This document shows, piece after piece, positions 21,131 through 31,390 of a stretch of DNA of 39,980 nt (positions are counted from its first letter, which is position 1; every line of letters begins with the position of its first letter). Both the position numbers and the translations under genes were made by a program. The stretch is from Pilatotrama ljubarskyi (taxonomy: Eukaryota; Basidiomycota; Agaricomycetes; Polyporales; Polyporaceae): assembly GCA_022385805.1 (NCBI GenBank), contig MU277796.1:1-39980 (forward strand). The letters are read 5' to 3'. The notes below the pieces were generated by a model. It did not search any database and had not been told where the DNA came from. It was given only the letters and a program-made list of their open reading frames with translations.

Positions 21131-22547
21131 CTACGCCTTGGTGAATATGGACTTGGGAAGCATCATTCCGATCTGCAGGAATCACAGTCAGCCCCCGGCG
21201 TGACCTCCGTCGTACACTACCCAGGCGATTCATGCCACTTACCACGTAGTTTGGCATGTCGACCTGCGAACAGCCACAAGTCAGTACGGAACATTCGTCG
21301 TTCGAGGCGTCAACCGTATATACTGACGACTTCGTGCATTCTCAGGTCCGCAGCAACGCTGCATAGTATATACGCGTCCTCGCGAGTGAGCCCTTTCTCC
21401 GCGTGCAAGAACTCGATCATGTGTCGCACGGCGGATCGCGTGGCCTCTCGAATGTCTATCGGGCGGTCGTCATTCAGTGCACGAGGAGAGCCGTCCTAGT
21501 GCTTTACGGACCTGACTCTACTCCTGTGGTGCAGTAGAATTCTTCATCGCGCCCATGGGGCGAGTGCGTCACGAAGTGAGGGGTCTTCACGTATGGCTTG
21601 TCCTTCAAGACAGTGAGGCGGACCGTCACGTTCATCGGTGTCTCGATCGCAGTTCCTATCTCCCATGCTCCAGCTAGACGTCAATGGGGCTGCAAACGTT
21701 GAGACACGTACCACAGACCTCTAAGCAAAGGGACCATGTCACCGTGGTCAGCATGCCGAAACACGCGTGCGCCACAACTGAGGTGAAAACATACCCCCAT
21801 CGCCTTGTGCTGCATGTCCGTCCTAAAACGGATGCCCAGCGTGTCAGCATCCAGTGTTCGTCGTATCAACCTTGTATGAATCACCCCAATAGAGAACAAC
21901 GCGCCCTCGACCTCGACAGGCAGATACAGCGTCGCGCCCTTCGTCAAATGACGCGTATCGACATTCCCGCCAGTCGCATACGGCGGGATCGTCGAGTGCG
22001 CGCCCGGCTTCCCAGGCGCGACGCCCATCTCGCCCGCGAACGGCCTCAACGGGATTCTAATCCCCTTTGCCTCGTCGAACCACGCGTACCCATACTCCCC
22101 GTCCGCGTCCGCGATCCCCTCGGCACCCTCGTCCTCGCCGATATGCAGCGCCCAGATCTTCACCGCCGGGTTCGGGAACTCGTCCGCGAGGAGGCCGAAC
22201 CCGGGGATGAGCGCGGACCAGCCCCATTTCGCCGTGCGCACGTCGAGCACGTCCACGCGGAGCGTGTTGCCCGGCGCGGCGCCCTCGACGAAGACGGGCC
22301 CGTTCACCTGGTCGAGCTGCGCGAAGACGAAGGTGGCGATCGTCGCGGCTGTGGAGGTGGGCGTGATCTGCCCGTTGGACGCGTCGAGGCAGTCGAAGGT
22401 GACTGTGTCGCCGGAGGCCACGCGGATCGCCGGAGGGATGCTAGGAGCGAGTATCGGTGAGCCTGGGGAAGCTTCACTCATGGAAATGGCGCACCTGTTG
22501 TCCCAAGCAAGGTGGCATTGGGCACGTTTGACGGCGTGGATGGACAT
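21131..22547 (-). CDS. Acetamidase/formamidase family amidohydrolase
   Basis: FmdA/AmdA-type enzymes hydrolyse formamide or acetamide to ammonia and the acid, feeding nitrogen metabolism. Seven exons fit with agreeing phases: 22495-22547, 21885-22440, 21795-21822, 21512-21673, 21328-21455, 21243-21263 and 21131-21172 (329 residues). The start at 22547 gives the family opening (VKRAQCHLAWDN, then SIPPAI after a 51-nt intron, then SGDTVTFDCLDASNGQI). The metal/active-site motif DGHAAQGDG (residues 204-212) is an exon of 28 nt by itself. GTAIETPMNVTVRL, the helix AVRHMIEFLHAEKGLTRED, CSVAADLRMHEV, VDMPNYV and the terminal MMLPKSIF follow. No signal peptide, so cytosolic. The length is somewhat shorter than many fungal members. 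No lesion is seen. The large + strand frame at 21684-22460 is its antisense shadow. Confidence 0.9.
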
Positions 22548-22562
22548 CGCAGTACTTCGGCT

Positions 22563-23150
22563 GTATCCGGTAAACGGTCGTCTGCAATGAAGCTGTTGAG
22601 CAGAAACTCTGAACCTCATGCAGCTCTATGTATACTTGAAGTAGTACGAGCGGCGGGGTCAACCTCTCTTACCAAGATGAAGTACAAGACGAAGAGGCGA
22701 TTCCATAACTCTCCACGATAAGCATGATAGGCCACCGTGCGCACTGACAAGATGCTTAGAGATAGAGGTACCCACGCGAGCCCACAGATTAACGTTCGTC
22801 GCAGGACACCACGGGACCCGAGTGGAAGCCGCACGAGTGAGAATAGACCAGAGTACTCAGCACTATACACTTACGCGGGCATGGCAAACAAACGCTACGT
22901 TACCCGTCCCGACATGGAGAGCAGATGCGCCGGTGCCGATAAGCATAGGCTGGGAATGTGGGTCCAAAAGCTCATTGACCATGGCCAACGTTCGTACAGT
23001 AACATTATAGTTACTGGACACGACGTCAAACAACGCGATCAGGAATAACACCCACCGAAAGCATCACCGAAAGCAGCCCCGCAAGAGCAGTATATACGGA
23101 AGCCTGCGTCGCCACCTCCAGCACTGCTACAAGCCGCCCACTCGCATTAC
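22563..23150 (-). pseudogene. Possible remnant of a multi-pass membrane protein gene
   Basis: Hydrophobic, exon-like segments occur on the - strand: a helix ending GLLSVMLSV near 23060 that needs a one-base shift to continue as LFLIALFDVVSSNYNV (23010-23050), then a good GTAAGT donor near 22880. After an AAG acceptor near 22750 comes LSVRTVAYHAYRGELWNRLFVLYFIL, ending at a GTAAGA donor near 22672. The pattern is typical of fungal multi-helix proteins, but I cannot assign a family. The frameshift and missing ends suggest a relic. It lies between the formamidase and G-alpha genes. Confidence 0.35.
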
Positions 23151-23658
23151 GATAAAGAATATATAGATACATAGCGTTACAATTCGATTAGCGTCATCCT
23201 CCGCCGGCTGGTCACCCGACCAGAGGGCCAGCGGGCGAGATCCAAAGAAAACGAGCAACGGGAGAACGTGAAGAGGAGCGGCGGAAGGCGTTTACAAGAA
23301 TATTACAACAACGGCGCGGGCGCGAGCGCGGGGTTATCTAGGGATATGGTATACCGGTGAGCAGTCTCCATCCGCCGGGGCCTTCCTTGCCAGAATCTGA
23401 TGGTATGTATGCGCGGAGTCTTGTGCGGGACGTAGGTGGCGGTACTCGGATTGGCTGTCGTGGTCGTGCATGCAGGGGGATGTCGGAGTCCTTGCCGATC
23501 TTGCGGTGTCGCGCGCGTTCGATTAGATTCGGTCCAACCGCTCGCCGGCCTAGTCGCGATGGCAGCAACTCACTCCCGACGTACACGAAGACGCGGGGGC
23601 GAGAGGCACACGCGCTTGTGGCGCGACCGCTGCCGCTGCACAGCAGCAGCACCGCGTC

Positions 23659-26600
23659 TCAGATGACATTGACGCTCTGCAGGTGCGCGCGGAGGATGCC
23701 TTCCCGGACTGTTGCAGGCGACGGGGGTGAGCCGGCGCGATGATGCGGGGGTGCAAAGATGGGATGATGTGACCATTGGGCCATGGGAAGATGGGAAGAT
23801 GGGTGGATGAGGGTTCGGACGCATGGGCGCATGGGAGGACGAGAAGATGAGAAGTCGGGAAGATGATGATGATGATGGTGATATCGGGGAGATCGCGCAG
23901 AGGAGCGGGCAGGCCAGGTCGCGTCCGTGACGGAAAGGGAAGCCAATGCGAGGGCCACGGTGAGGGAAGAACAGGCCAGGGGAGGGCGAAAGTCAAGGAT
24001 CACGGTCAGCACTAGCGATGCGACAAAACGCGGGAAGCAGATAGGGGACGATAGAAGGGCGACATCCCGCGCGCTCGGAAACCCGGGCACTCGGGAACTC
24101 GGAAAGCGGACGAGGGAACGGGTAGGGGGGAAATGGTGAGGAAATGGAGAAGCGACACTCACCTCCGACAAGGATCGCCGCAGTCGAGCGCGTGTCCTAC
24201 AGTCCACACGATGCGGTGCATAGCATCACGAATCAGTCAGTCAGCCATCGTGTCGAAATAGCACGCATGGGAAGCGGTACGCACGATGACGGACGTCTCG
24301 TGCCAATAGAACGGACGCGGCTTCGGCGAGAGGCGTTTCTACATGCAAGGAAAACCATCCGGGCGTCAGCGACCACCGGGGACGACCACCGCGGTGAATA
24401 AAAGAATCTTCACAGTGGAGGGTGGTCGACGTACGTGGTACCCCCGAAATTTGTCCCTGAAGTCTGTGTGCGTGCGCCGTACCACACAAAACGCCGGATG
24501 TGTCAGCGTAAGGCTGTACATACAACGCCCGAGGTAGGATCACAGGTATATGGGAAACGCACATTTCGTAACGTGCTGCACGTCGTTTGGCTGGTCGCCG
24601 TAGCTCGGGACGTACTTCGCGACCCGGATGCCCGCCGCGAGCGTCGCTTGCAAAATGTCCATCTGCGGTAAGATAACCAAAATGCGCACCCAGATGTGAT
24701 GCATGGAATGGTGATGAGCAAGAAGAAGAATCAGCGGTCGTGATGCGGCGGAGTTGAGAGCAAAGAGAGACGGAAGGGTTGCATAAAGAAAAGACGTTAT
24801 CCGCGCAGCGCAACGGTCGGATGGGCGGCGACGACAGGAGGGGAAGAACAGACATAGACGAATACGGATGGTGTCGCGCTGCGCGCGGCATACATTGTCC
24901 GGCCCGCCATCGCGCTTCTCGCGCGTGCGCCCATGCAGAAGATCAACGCGAGCATCATAGCTGCCGGAGGGCAAGCAACCTGATGCAACGGAAGACCAGG
25001 AGGCCAGGAAGGGACAAAGTGTCGCGGAGCGTGCACGCACCTTATTGAGGAACAAGATGAGCGTCGTCTTCGCCAGCAGCGCGTTCTGGCACACTTCCCG
25101 CCACAGCGTTATCGAGTCTTCCTGTAATCCGGATCACAACCGCGGCGTTGAGTCTTGTGAGTTACGGAAAGTACCAAGAATTCGGCAGAAGAGCGCACCA
25201 GCCGGTTGACCTTCGGATCTTCGTCGAGCGTGAGGTTAAACGCGAGCGGCGCGAGGAAGATGATCGCCTGCACGTCGTCGAAGTATGGTATCCAGTGTTG
25301 CCGCTGCGACCGTCGTCAGCCATCCGACGTCCCTCGGACTGCTCGCCCCGCCAACCAGACATATTTGGGCGATAGGACTGTATAGGGACTTACGACGCTG
25401 CGCGAGCCGCCAACATCATAGATGTACCACTCCGTGCCTGGGAGTGCGCCTGTGCAGACGGCACGAGCAAGAGAAGAGATGAGCAAACGCGGTTGCAAAC
25501 GAGAATGCGCGATGGGGGCGCGAAGCGAGACGCACCGCTCTCCATCGTGAAGTGATGCTCTTCGACACCGAGCGTTCTTACCCGTGCGCGCACGATATCG
25601 TCTGCCGACATGGAAGTCGAGTGAGAAAAACCGCGACGCGAAGGTATGATGACGCCCTCGGGCTCTTACCGTCTGTCGGCTCGTAATTGATCGCGGCGAC
25701 GCGGGCAGCGTCGTTGAGGAAGCTATGCACCGTGAGCAGACCGACCCAAACGCGCGCCAACGGCTCAAACGACGCACAATCCAGGCATATCCTGTAAGCG
25801 GACGTTATGTTTCTTGAGCACTGCCTGCACGACCGAGTCCTCCCAGAGCGCCATGATATCGTCCTTGCACGCGGCGAGGACGGCGCTCGGATTGTCCTTG
25901 TCCTTGAACTGCGAATTCGCGGTACCGGGCCTGGAGTTGGCGCCCTTCATGGCTGAGACGAGCGGGGGCTGCGAATTCCGCGGGACGTCGAGCGTGCTCG
26001 TGTTTGAGCTGAGGGCGGCGAGAACGCCCTTCCAGCCGCTGCCGGCGCGGACGCAGACGTCCCGAACGGGGGAGCCGCCGTCGGGGAGGAGCTTGCGGGT
26101 GAGCTCCTCCTCGATGGGGAGGAGGGCGGAGAGGCGCATGCGGATGCGGCGGTGGTGGTCGTTGAGGGGGGAGGTGGAGAAGCGGACGCCGGGGGTGGTG
26201 GGGGTGCGGCCTGCGACGCCTTTGCCCTTGGCGATGGAGGCGGGGGTGGTAGTCTGGAGGGAGGACTCCCATTCTTCCTGGAGGACTTCGAGGAGGCGCT
26301 TGATGCAGCTGTATGGTGGCGGACGTGGCGGTGAGGGTGCAGAGTCAGGAGGGAGGCGCAGGCATGGGAGGCGCGGGGGGGACTGACCGGATGAGGTTGA
26401 GCTGGATAATGGTTTTCCAAGCAGCGCGTTCCTTGGCGAAGTGTTGCGGGGAGAACTGTAGCTGGAAGTCTATAGGCCCGAGTCTTAGTACGCCGGACAG
26501 ACGAGAGTGCAAGCGACGGACTCTTGAGAGTGGTACTCTTGCCGGACTCTGCCTGGCCTGCAGACGCGCTGTGGGTAAGTCGCAGGAAAGCGGGGAGCGA

Positions 26601-26823
26601 GGTGCGCACCGAGAAGGAGGATCTTTATGGCGCGTCTGCGGCGTTCGTATGCCCTGCGAGCCTGTGCGATCTCCTCGTCAATCTCTCGGGAGACGCGTTG
26701 AGCCTCCTCCTGCTGGCGGATGCGGGCTTCGCGTTCCTCGGGAGTCTCGTCGAAGGGCGGCTGGAGGGCGCGTGCGAGAGGGTCGTCATTGTCGTTGTTA
26801 TTCGACCACTTTCGCCCAGCCAT
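23659..26823 (-). CDS. Large atypical heterotrimeric G-protein alpha subunit
   Basis: Fourteen exons fit in phase (496 residues): 26610-26823, 26522-26557, 26388-26469, 25778-26308, 25670-25722, 25536-25601, 25394-25449, 25199-25303, 25041-25121, 24563-24662, 24435-24463, 24285-24338, 24163-24196 and 23659-23708. G1 is GQAESGKST (72-80). Switch I has Arg312 in RVRTLGVEE with Thr315. Switch II is DVGGSRS (339-345), with Ser343 at the place of the catalytic Gln. G4 is NKMD (407-410) and G5 is TSVID. The C-terminal helix ends HLQSVNVI. The N-terminus (MAGRKW) lacks the MGxxxS myristoylation start and has a charged coiled-coil-like stretch (residues 30-65). The helical domain carries an insert (about 120-270), longer than the usual 350-residue G-alpha. 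It should couple membrane receptors to effectors but with altered GTPase turnover (inference). The last intron is 454 nt and contains GAT repeats at 23862-23877. Confidence 0.92.
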
Positions 26824-27554
26824 GCTAGAGGGTAGATGGGCGACGCGAGGGGGGCGAGAGGGTGTGGGTGTATGCGAGAGGAGGAGGAGGAGGAGGCTGT
26901 GTGCCACTTTGCCTGTAGGCGCCCGGGCGAGGGATTCCCGGATCACCGCGTCCCGACCGGCGTCTGTTTGCAGGTGGCGATCACTCCCGCGCGGTGTCCT
27001 CCTCTCAGTCCTCCGCTTGCTCGTCCTGACATACGCTACAATCTGTGCTTCGCCCAGTGTACCTGGCGGGGCTAGAGGCCGTGGATATGAACAGCAGCTG
27101 GCTGATCGATGCTGCTACGCCCGCCCCGCTTGACAGATCGTTGCGTCCCCCGTGGTCATCCTCCCCGCCACCAACTAGTCCGTTCATCTAGGACCGTTGA
27201 CCGCCTCTTCTACGAGATACGTACATCCAGGGGCGTGGTCGGCCCAGGCCCCAGAATTCCGCTCTATCTTTACAGCGTCCTCCACTACCGTCGGCGACCT
27301 CACTCGCCTTGCTGATTCCTGTCTACTTATCGGCTGACATCTCTTGTTCTGCCTCTCTTGGTGCTACTCGTCTCGGAACTGCGCACTCCGTCACCGCTCG
27401 CCCATCTCCACCAACTCCGGCGCCAGATCCCCTCTCCACCCATCCTATATCCTCCGCCTTGGTACGCTCCAAGGCAGGCCGGCCCTCGCGCCGTAACAGC
27501 CCTCTTACGCTGGGCGTACCCTCAGGCCTGCTTCTGTCAACGCTGGGTCGACGC
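26824..27554. other. Upstream region of the G-alpha gene
   Basis: GC-rich spacer upstream of the G-alpha start. Proline/serine-rich frames on + (27309-27602) and charged frames on - (27323-27835) overlap each other, and neither has a recognised domain. The promoter of the G-alpha gene must lie here. Confidence 0.3.
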
Positions 27555-28165
27555 TCATCGGTGGACCCTGTCTTCCCTTCTGCCCCTGAGGTACGCGAGT
27601 GACATAGGGCCCTGATACACCAGCGCTCGTATATCCGTGGACGTCGGGACGCCAAGTTCTCGCCCATCCGGGGCTTCCTGTTTTTTGAGCAGCCGTTTGC
27701 TTGTCCTCCCATCGCTCGCCAACGCCAGGTTCTCATACGCCAGAAGATCACAAAGTGCATATCCCGCTCTTTCGACGTCACAAAGCCGTCCCGCGAGGTG
27801 TTCCACTTCACCTGAGCTCGTGGAGAGGCCTGCAATGCACGTCCTGAAGGCTATAGTCCAGGTAGAGTTCAATGCTCACTCATCGCTAGCGAGGAGTTCT
27901 CGGTCGTCGGTGCGGCACGCAATGTATCATCGGCCAGCACCGAGCCTGAGCGCAGGATGGTATACTCATATGGCACATCACCATACAAGCCTTCCGGTGC
28001 GTCCTCGACCTCAGATCACTCGGCCCTCAGGTGCGTCGCCCCCAAGGCCCGTCCTGCCTCTCGGTTCACAGGCATGCCACGGTCACCCGCCTCAGCTTCT
28101 TCCGCAGCAGGGTGCTCCCGCTGTAGCACCTGATCGTGAGCACCCACCCACGACATCAAGTCCAT
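27555..28165 (-). CDS. Hypothetical protein, coding-like three-exon model
   Basis: Not recognised. Exons 28070-28165, 27880-28009 and 27555-27829 join in phase through 60-nt (GTGAAC...TCTGAG) and 50-nt (GTGAGC...TTGCAG) introns to give 166 residues. The first intron removes a TGA at 28016-28018 that would otherwise end the frame. The product is acidic at the start (REHPAAEEAEAGD), then YEYTILRSGSVLADD, then a helical, leucine-rich and charged C-terminal half (GEVEHLAGRLCDVERA, LLAYENLALASDG, KRLLKKQEAPDG) that could form a coiled coil. The gene may extend upstream (an open frame at 28200-28340 is coding-like but does not join in phase) or downstream. It could also be a gag-like or other transposon fragment. 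Confidence 0.35.
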
Positions 28166-28915
28166 ACTATAAAACTCGCCTCACCCGGTCCTCCCGCCTG
28201 AACGACGATATCGAACGCAAGTCCCGACAGACGCACCTGCGGATCCCCCGTTTGCTGCTCACGCACTGACCCTGCGCAGTCCAGTTGCAGCTCCGCAGCT
28301 TGGACCAGCTCCGCTGCATCCGCGGCTCCCTCTCCGGGCGGCGGCGAGGGTACCTCCTCTCCTAATGAGAATCAATAGGAGGCATCTCATATCCCTGGCT
28401 AACTCGCGGCTCCTCCGTGGCCGACCCCGGTGCCGACCACGAGCACCGCACTCCAGCGTGCCATCCAGCCAGCGCACTCCGGCTCTTCGGTTGCTGACGA
28501 GCAGAGAAATGGGAACGTGCGTGGCGGCCCCGGGTATGCTTTCAGACTCCAAACTCGGGGTCATAGCGTCCTGCAGGAGGTGTCGCGGACTTACACCCTC
28601 ATTCACAAGGTACCGGTATATTTGGCTCCCTGGTGCCATGCACTACGCTGTACGACGCCCTTTGTGAGCGTCGTCGACGTAGCAGAGATCTCACGCATCG
28701 CAGACAGAAGAAAGGAGGATGGGAGATATGGATTTATGGGGTTTCTACCGAGCACGAAGAGGTAATAGTATACGACCAGATGACGCGGCATCAGGCGGTC
28801 GGCGGCCGGGTTGGAGACACAGTGTGCCGGGTACCCTCCCTATGCACTGGCAGCCTGCGAGCCGATTGCTGTCTCCCTACCACGCGCCGCCTACCACGTC
28901 TGCAGCTCGGTCTCG
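28166..28915. other. Spacer 3' of DUF6533 copy 2
   Basis: The left third (28200-28340) has a coding-like - strand frame (PPPGEGAADAAELVQAAEL) that might be an upstream exon of the hypothetical gene. The remainder shows nothing recognisable. Confidence 0.25.
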
Positions 28916-30622
28916 TCAGGGATCCCCCCCCTCCTCAGGCTCGCTGCCAGTCCCCTCGTGATCTTCATCCCAAGTGCTCTCCTCACCGGGCCCGGGGATG
29001 GTTGAGCCCAGATCGCCGAGGACCCGAAAGTCGAGCGTGCCGAGTGTGGCGAACGACTCCGGGTGGGTCGACGAGTCCGCCGCCTTGCGTCGATCCGTGA
29101 GGAACTCGGAGACGAGGATCGCGGTGAGTCTGGTGAGATCGTACGTCGTGAGCTAAGCGAGCGTGTACCGGTAGAACGAGATGCGCACGGGTTGATGAAT
29201 AGCGAGAGGTTGCTCGCGGTCGAGCTGCTGTTCGAGACGTCGAAGACCTGCGCGCCTTGCACGTCAGCCGCAACCCCAGACGCGCCCTGTGGCGGGTGAT
29301 ATAGTGCATACCGCCTGAAGGGACAGCGCCATCTGGATAATATCCAAGGATGTGATTACCCTGCAGGTCGGGTCATGTGTCAGTATCGCAGCAACTTAGA
29401 ACAGCACTCCAGGGGTCGGTGGACGCACAAGAAGTAAAGGGTACCCAACGCGGCCACATACCCATGGTGAGCAGCCCCTTCGCATACAGTTGCCAAGTGT
29501 ACGACTCACCGTTCCGCAGAAGGATGCCCATGATCGTCGTGTGCCTTCCCAGCGTCTGCGCTGCCCTGAGCTGGCCGTACTGCGTCACCCAGGTGAGGGT
29601 GGTGACGATAATGTCCGCGATGACGAGCGGAAGACGCGCCAGTATGGCGACTGGGAAAAGCACTGAGCACCCGAGAGCAGTCACATACGTGGGGGACGCG
29701 ACGCACAGCTGCGTGGAGAACATCAGTCACCGAACCAGAAAGCCAGAAATGGAGGGGCTCACGGTTTCGTCAACGACCTCGGGACGTCCTTGTCGATGTA
29801 GCACCCAAATGTCGGGTCTATGACAGTGACGGTGTCCCAATGCTCCGCAGTCTGCGCATACGAGACGTCAATGGTCTGACGACGAGGTCAGGGTGAAATA
29901 CGGGAACATACGGCGTTGATGAGCAGCGGTGATAGCGAGAACATGAAGACGAGGACGGCAAGGAGAGGCCAGTCTCGTTTGAGCGCCCAAGCTCGTAGGC
30001 CAGAGAACGCCACCGTGTTAGCGATTGACGACTGTTGAGGGTGCAGGCAGACTGACCTGCCCACGGAACGTAGGCGGCGAGAGACAAAACTCTGAGAGCC
30101 ACGGCTTGATTGTAGCATCTGCACAACTCGCAATTCAGTACAGAACTTGAAGCCACGGGACACGGACAAGGGGCTACTCAACGATTGCTGTTCGAGCCGC
30201 TGGATCAGTCATAGCATCCAAGAGAAGGCCGAGAGACCGAGGGACACATACCAGAGTGGTGGGCAGAGGCCAGAACGGCAAGGAGAGCACGTAGTCCGCA
30301 TTAATATGAGATACCGGTTCGAGATGTACAGGACGAAAGCGCCAGAGAGCTTCGGTCTGCGCCACCGGGCAACTTCATCCGCGAAAGACAACGCATAATG
30401 GTACACCAGCATCGCTGACGAGGGGTTCATGAGCGCGGAACGGGAACATGAGGGCTCGAGGGGTGCGACTTACCGGCAGCGGCTGCAACTATACACGAAG
30501 CCTGGTAGCTGTCGCAGATGACCAGAAGGTGAGCGTGCAGAATCCAATCCAGCCAGGGTACAAACTCACCTCTCGCTGGTCAATGTGATGATCATCTCCT
30601 CCGCTTCCTCCTGAGACGCCAT
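28916..30622 (-). pseudogene. DUF6533-family membrane protein gene, copy 2, probably decayed
   Basis: Exons 30570-30622, 30474-30508 and 30252-30414 splice in the same phases as copy 1 (the second exon is 35 nt in both). They read MASQEEAEEM... to MLVYHYALSFADEVARWRRP and LYISNRYLIL, the DUF6533 signature. Further conserved blocks in order are AVALRVLSLAAYVPWA, FSGLRAWALKRDWPLLAV, ILARLPLVIADIIVTTLTW, LLRNG before a GTGAGT donor, ITSLDIIQMALSLQA, NLSLFINP, and a last exon 29129-28916 (LTAILVSEFLTDRRKAAD ... stop at 28916). After YLIL an extra two bases relative to copy 1 shift the frame; the homologous text (ADYVLSLPFWPL) continues in the other frame. The exons in between could not be joined cleanly, so decay is likely, though an unusual splice pattern is possible. 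It lies inverted relative to copy 1, 8 kb away. Confidence 0.6.
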
Positions 30623-30724
30623 GACGAACTGTGCGAGGTACAGAGGTGAGTACAAGACTGTTCGAAGGGTGATCGCAGACGATATCCCAGCGCGTCCGCG
30701 GCACTTGGGTATATCACAGGTATA

Positions 30725-31381
30725 TCAGCAGTACATGCGGATTTCGAACTCGTTTGGAAGATTGATGGTCCCTGAGGCCGCCCAAAACTCGCGTAGGGAT
30801 CGACGACTTCTGGAAGTCCGTTCAACAACAAGGATCTCCCCCTCGGGCGGCGTGCCACGCGTATGCACTCTGAGCGCCGAGTTCAAGTCGTCCGCGCTCT
30901 CGGACGTCACTATTGGTGTTTACCAACATCCGCTCGACGAGGTGCACGACTAGTTGGACGCTGGAGTGCAGGATGCCATGGAGACACTCAGAGCAGCTCT
31001 GCACACCCTCGAGGAGCGCGGTGTGTGCGTCCAAGTGAAGTCGAAGCCCGTTGACTGGGAACGCTGGCCAATGAGCGTAGCTACTCCCAACACCTGAAGG
31101 AACGGTGTGACATCGTCCCTTCGTGATGCTACGACAAAACCAAGCGTGTTCCTTTCTCCAATCGATATGACCCTATTGGAAATACCCTCTGCATGAACTC
31201 TCGTCCCTCGGTAAGCCATAGGGCACGTGCGTACATTGTCAAAATAGCTGCTATTCACAAATCGTGTCAGAAACGCTTTCACGACGTTGACGGCAGCATC
31301 GTGACTGAGATGCGTAGAGCTCGAACTTCTCACTCGGTACGACATACTACGATACAGATGAACTGCAGGTACACATGCCAA
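30725..31381 (-). other. Coding-like segments of unknown identity
   Basis: On the - strand the frame from 31381 reads text such as AAVNVVKAFLTRFVNSSYF and RNTLGFVVASRRDDVTPFLQ. Another frame nearby (30822-31034) reads helical text such as SECLHGILHSSVQLVVHLVE and ends at TGA. A GTGTTG donor-like site lies between them, but no convincing intron joins the two. No family is recognised. It may be a relic gene or chance. Confidence 0.2.
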
Positions 31382-31390
31382 GGGCGTAGT

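Noticed and set aside
21684..22460. A 258-codon Arg-rich + strand protein
   Set aside because: It is the antisense of formamidase exons with an Asp/Arg-heavy composition typical of a shadow frame.
25805..26386. Pro/His-rich and Gly-rich frames over the G-alpha gene
   Set aside because: They overlap G-alpha exon 4 in other frames, and the composition reflects its GC-rich codons.
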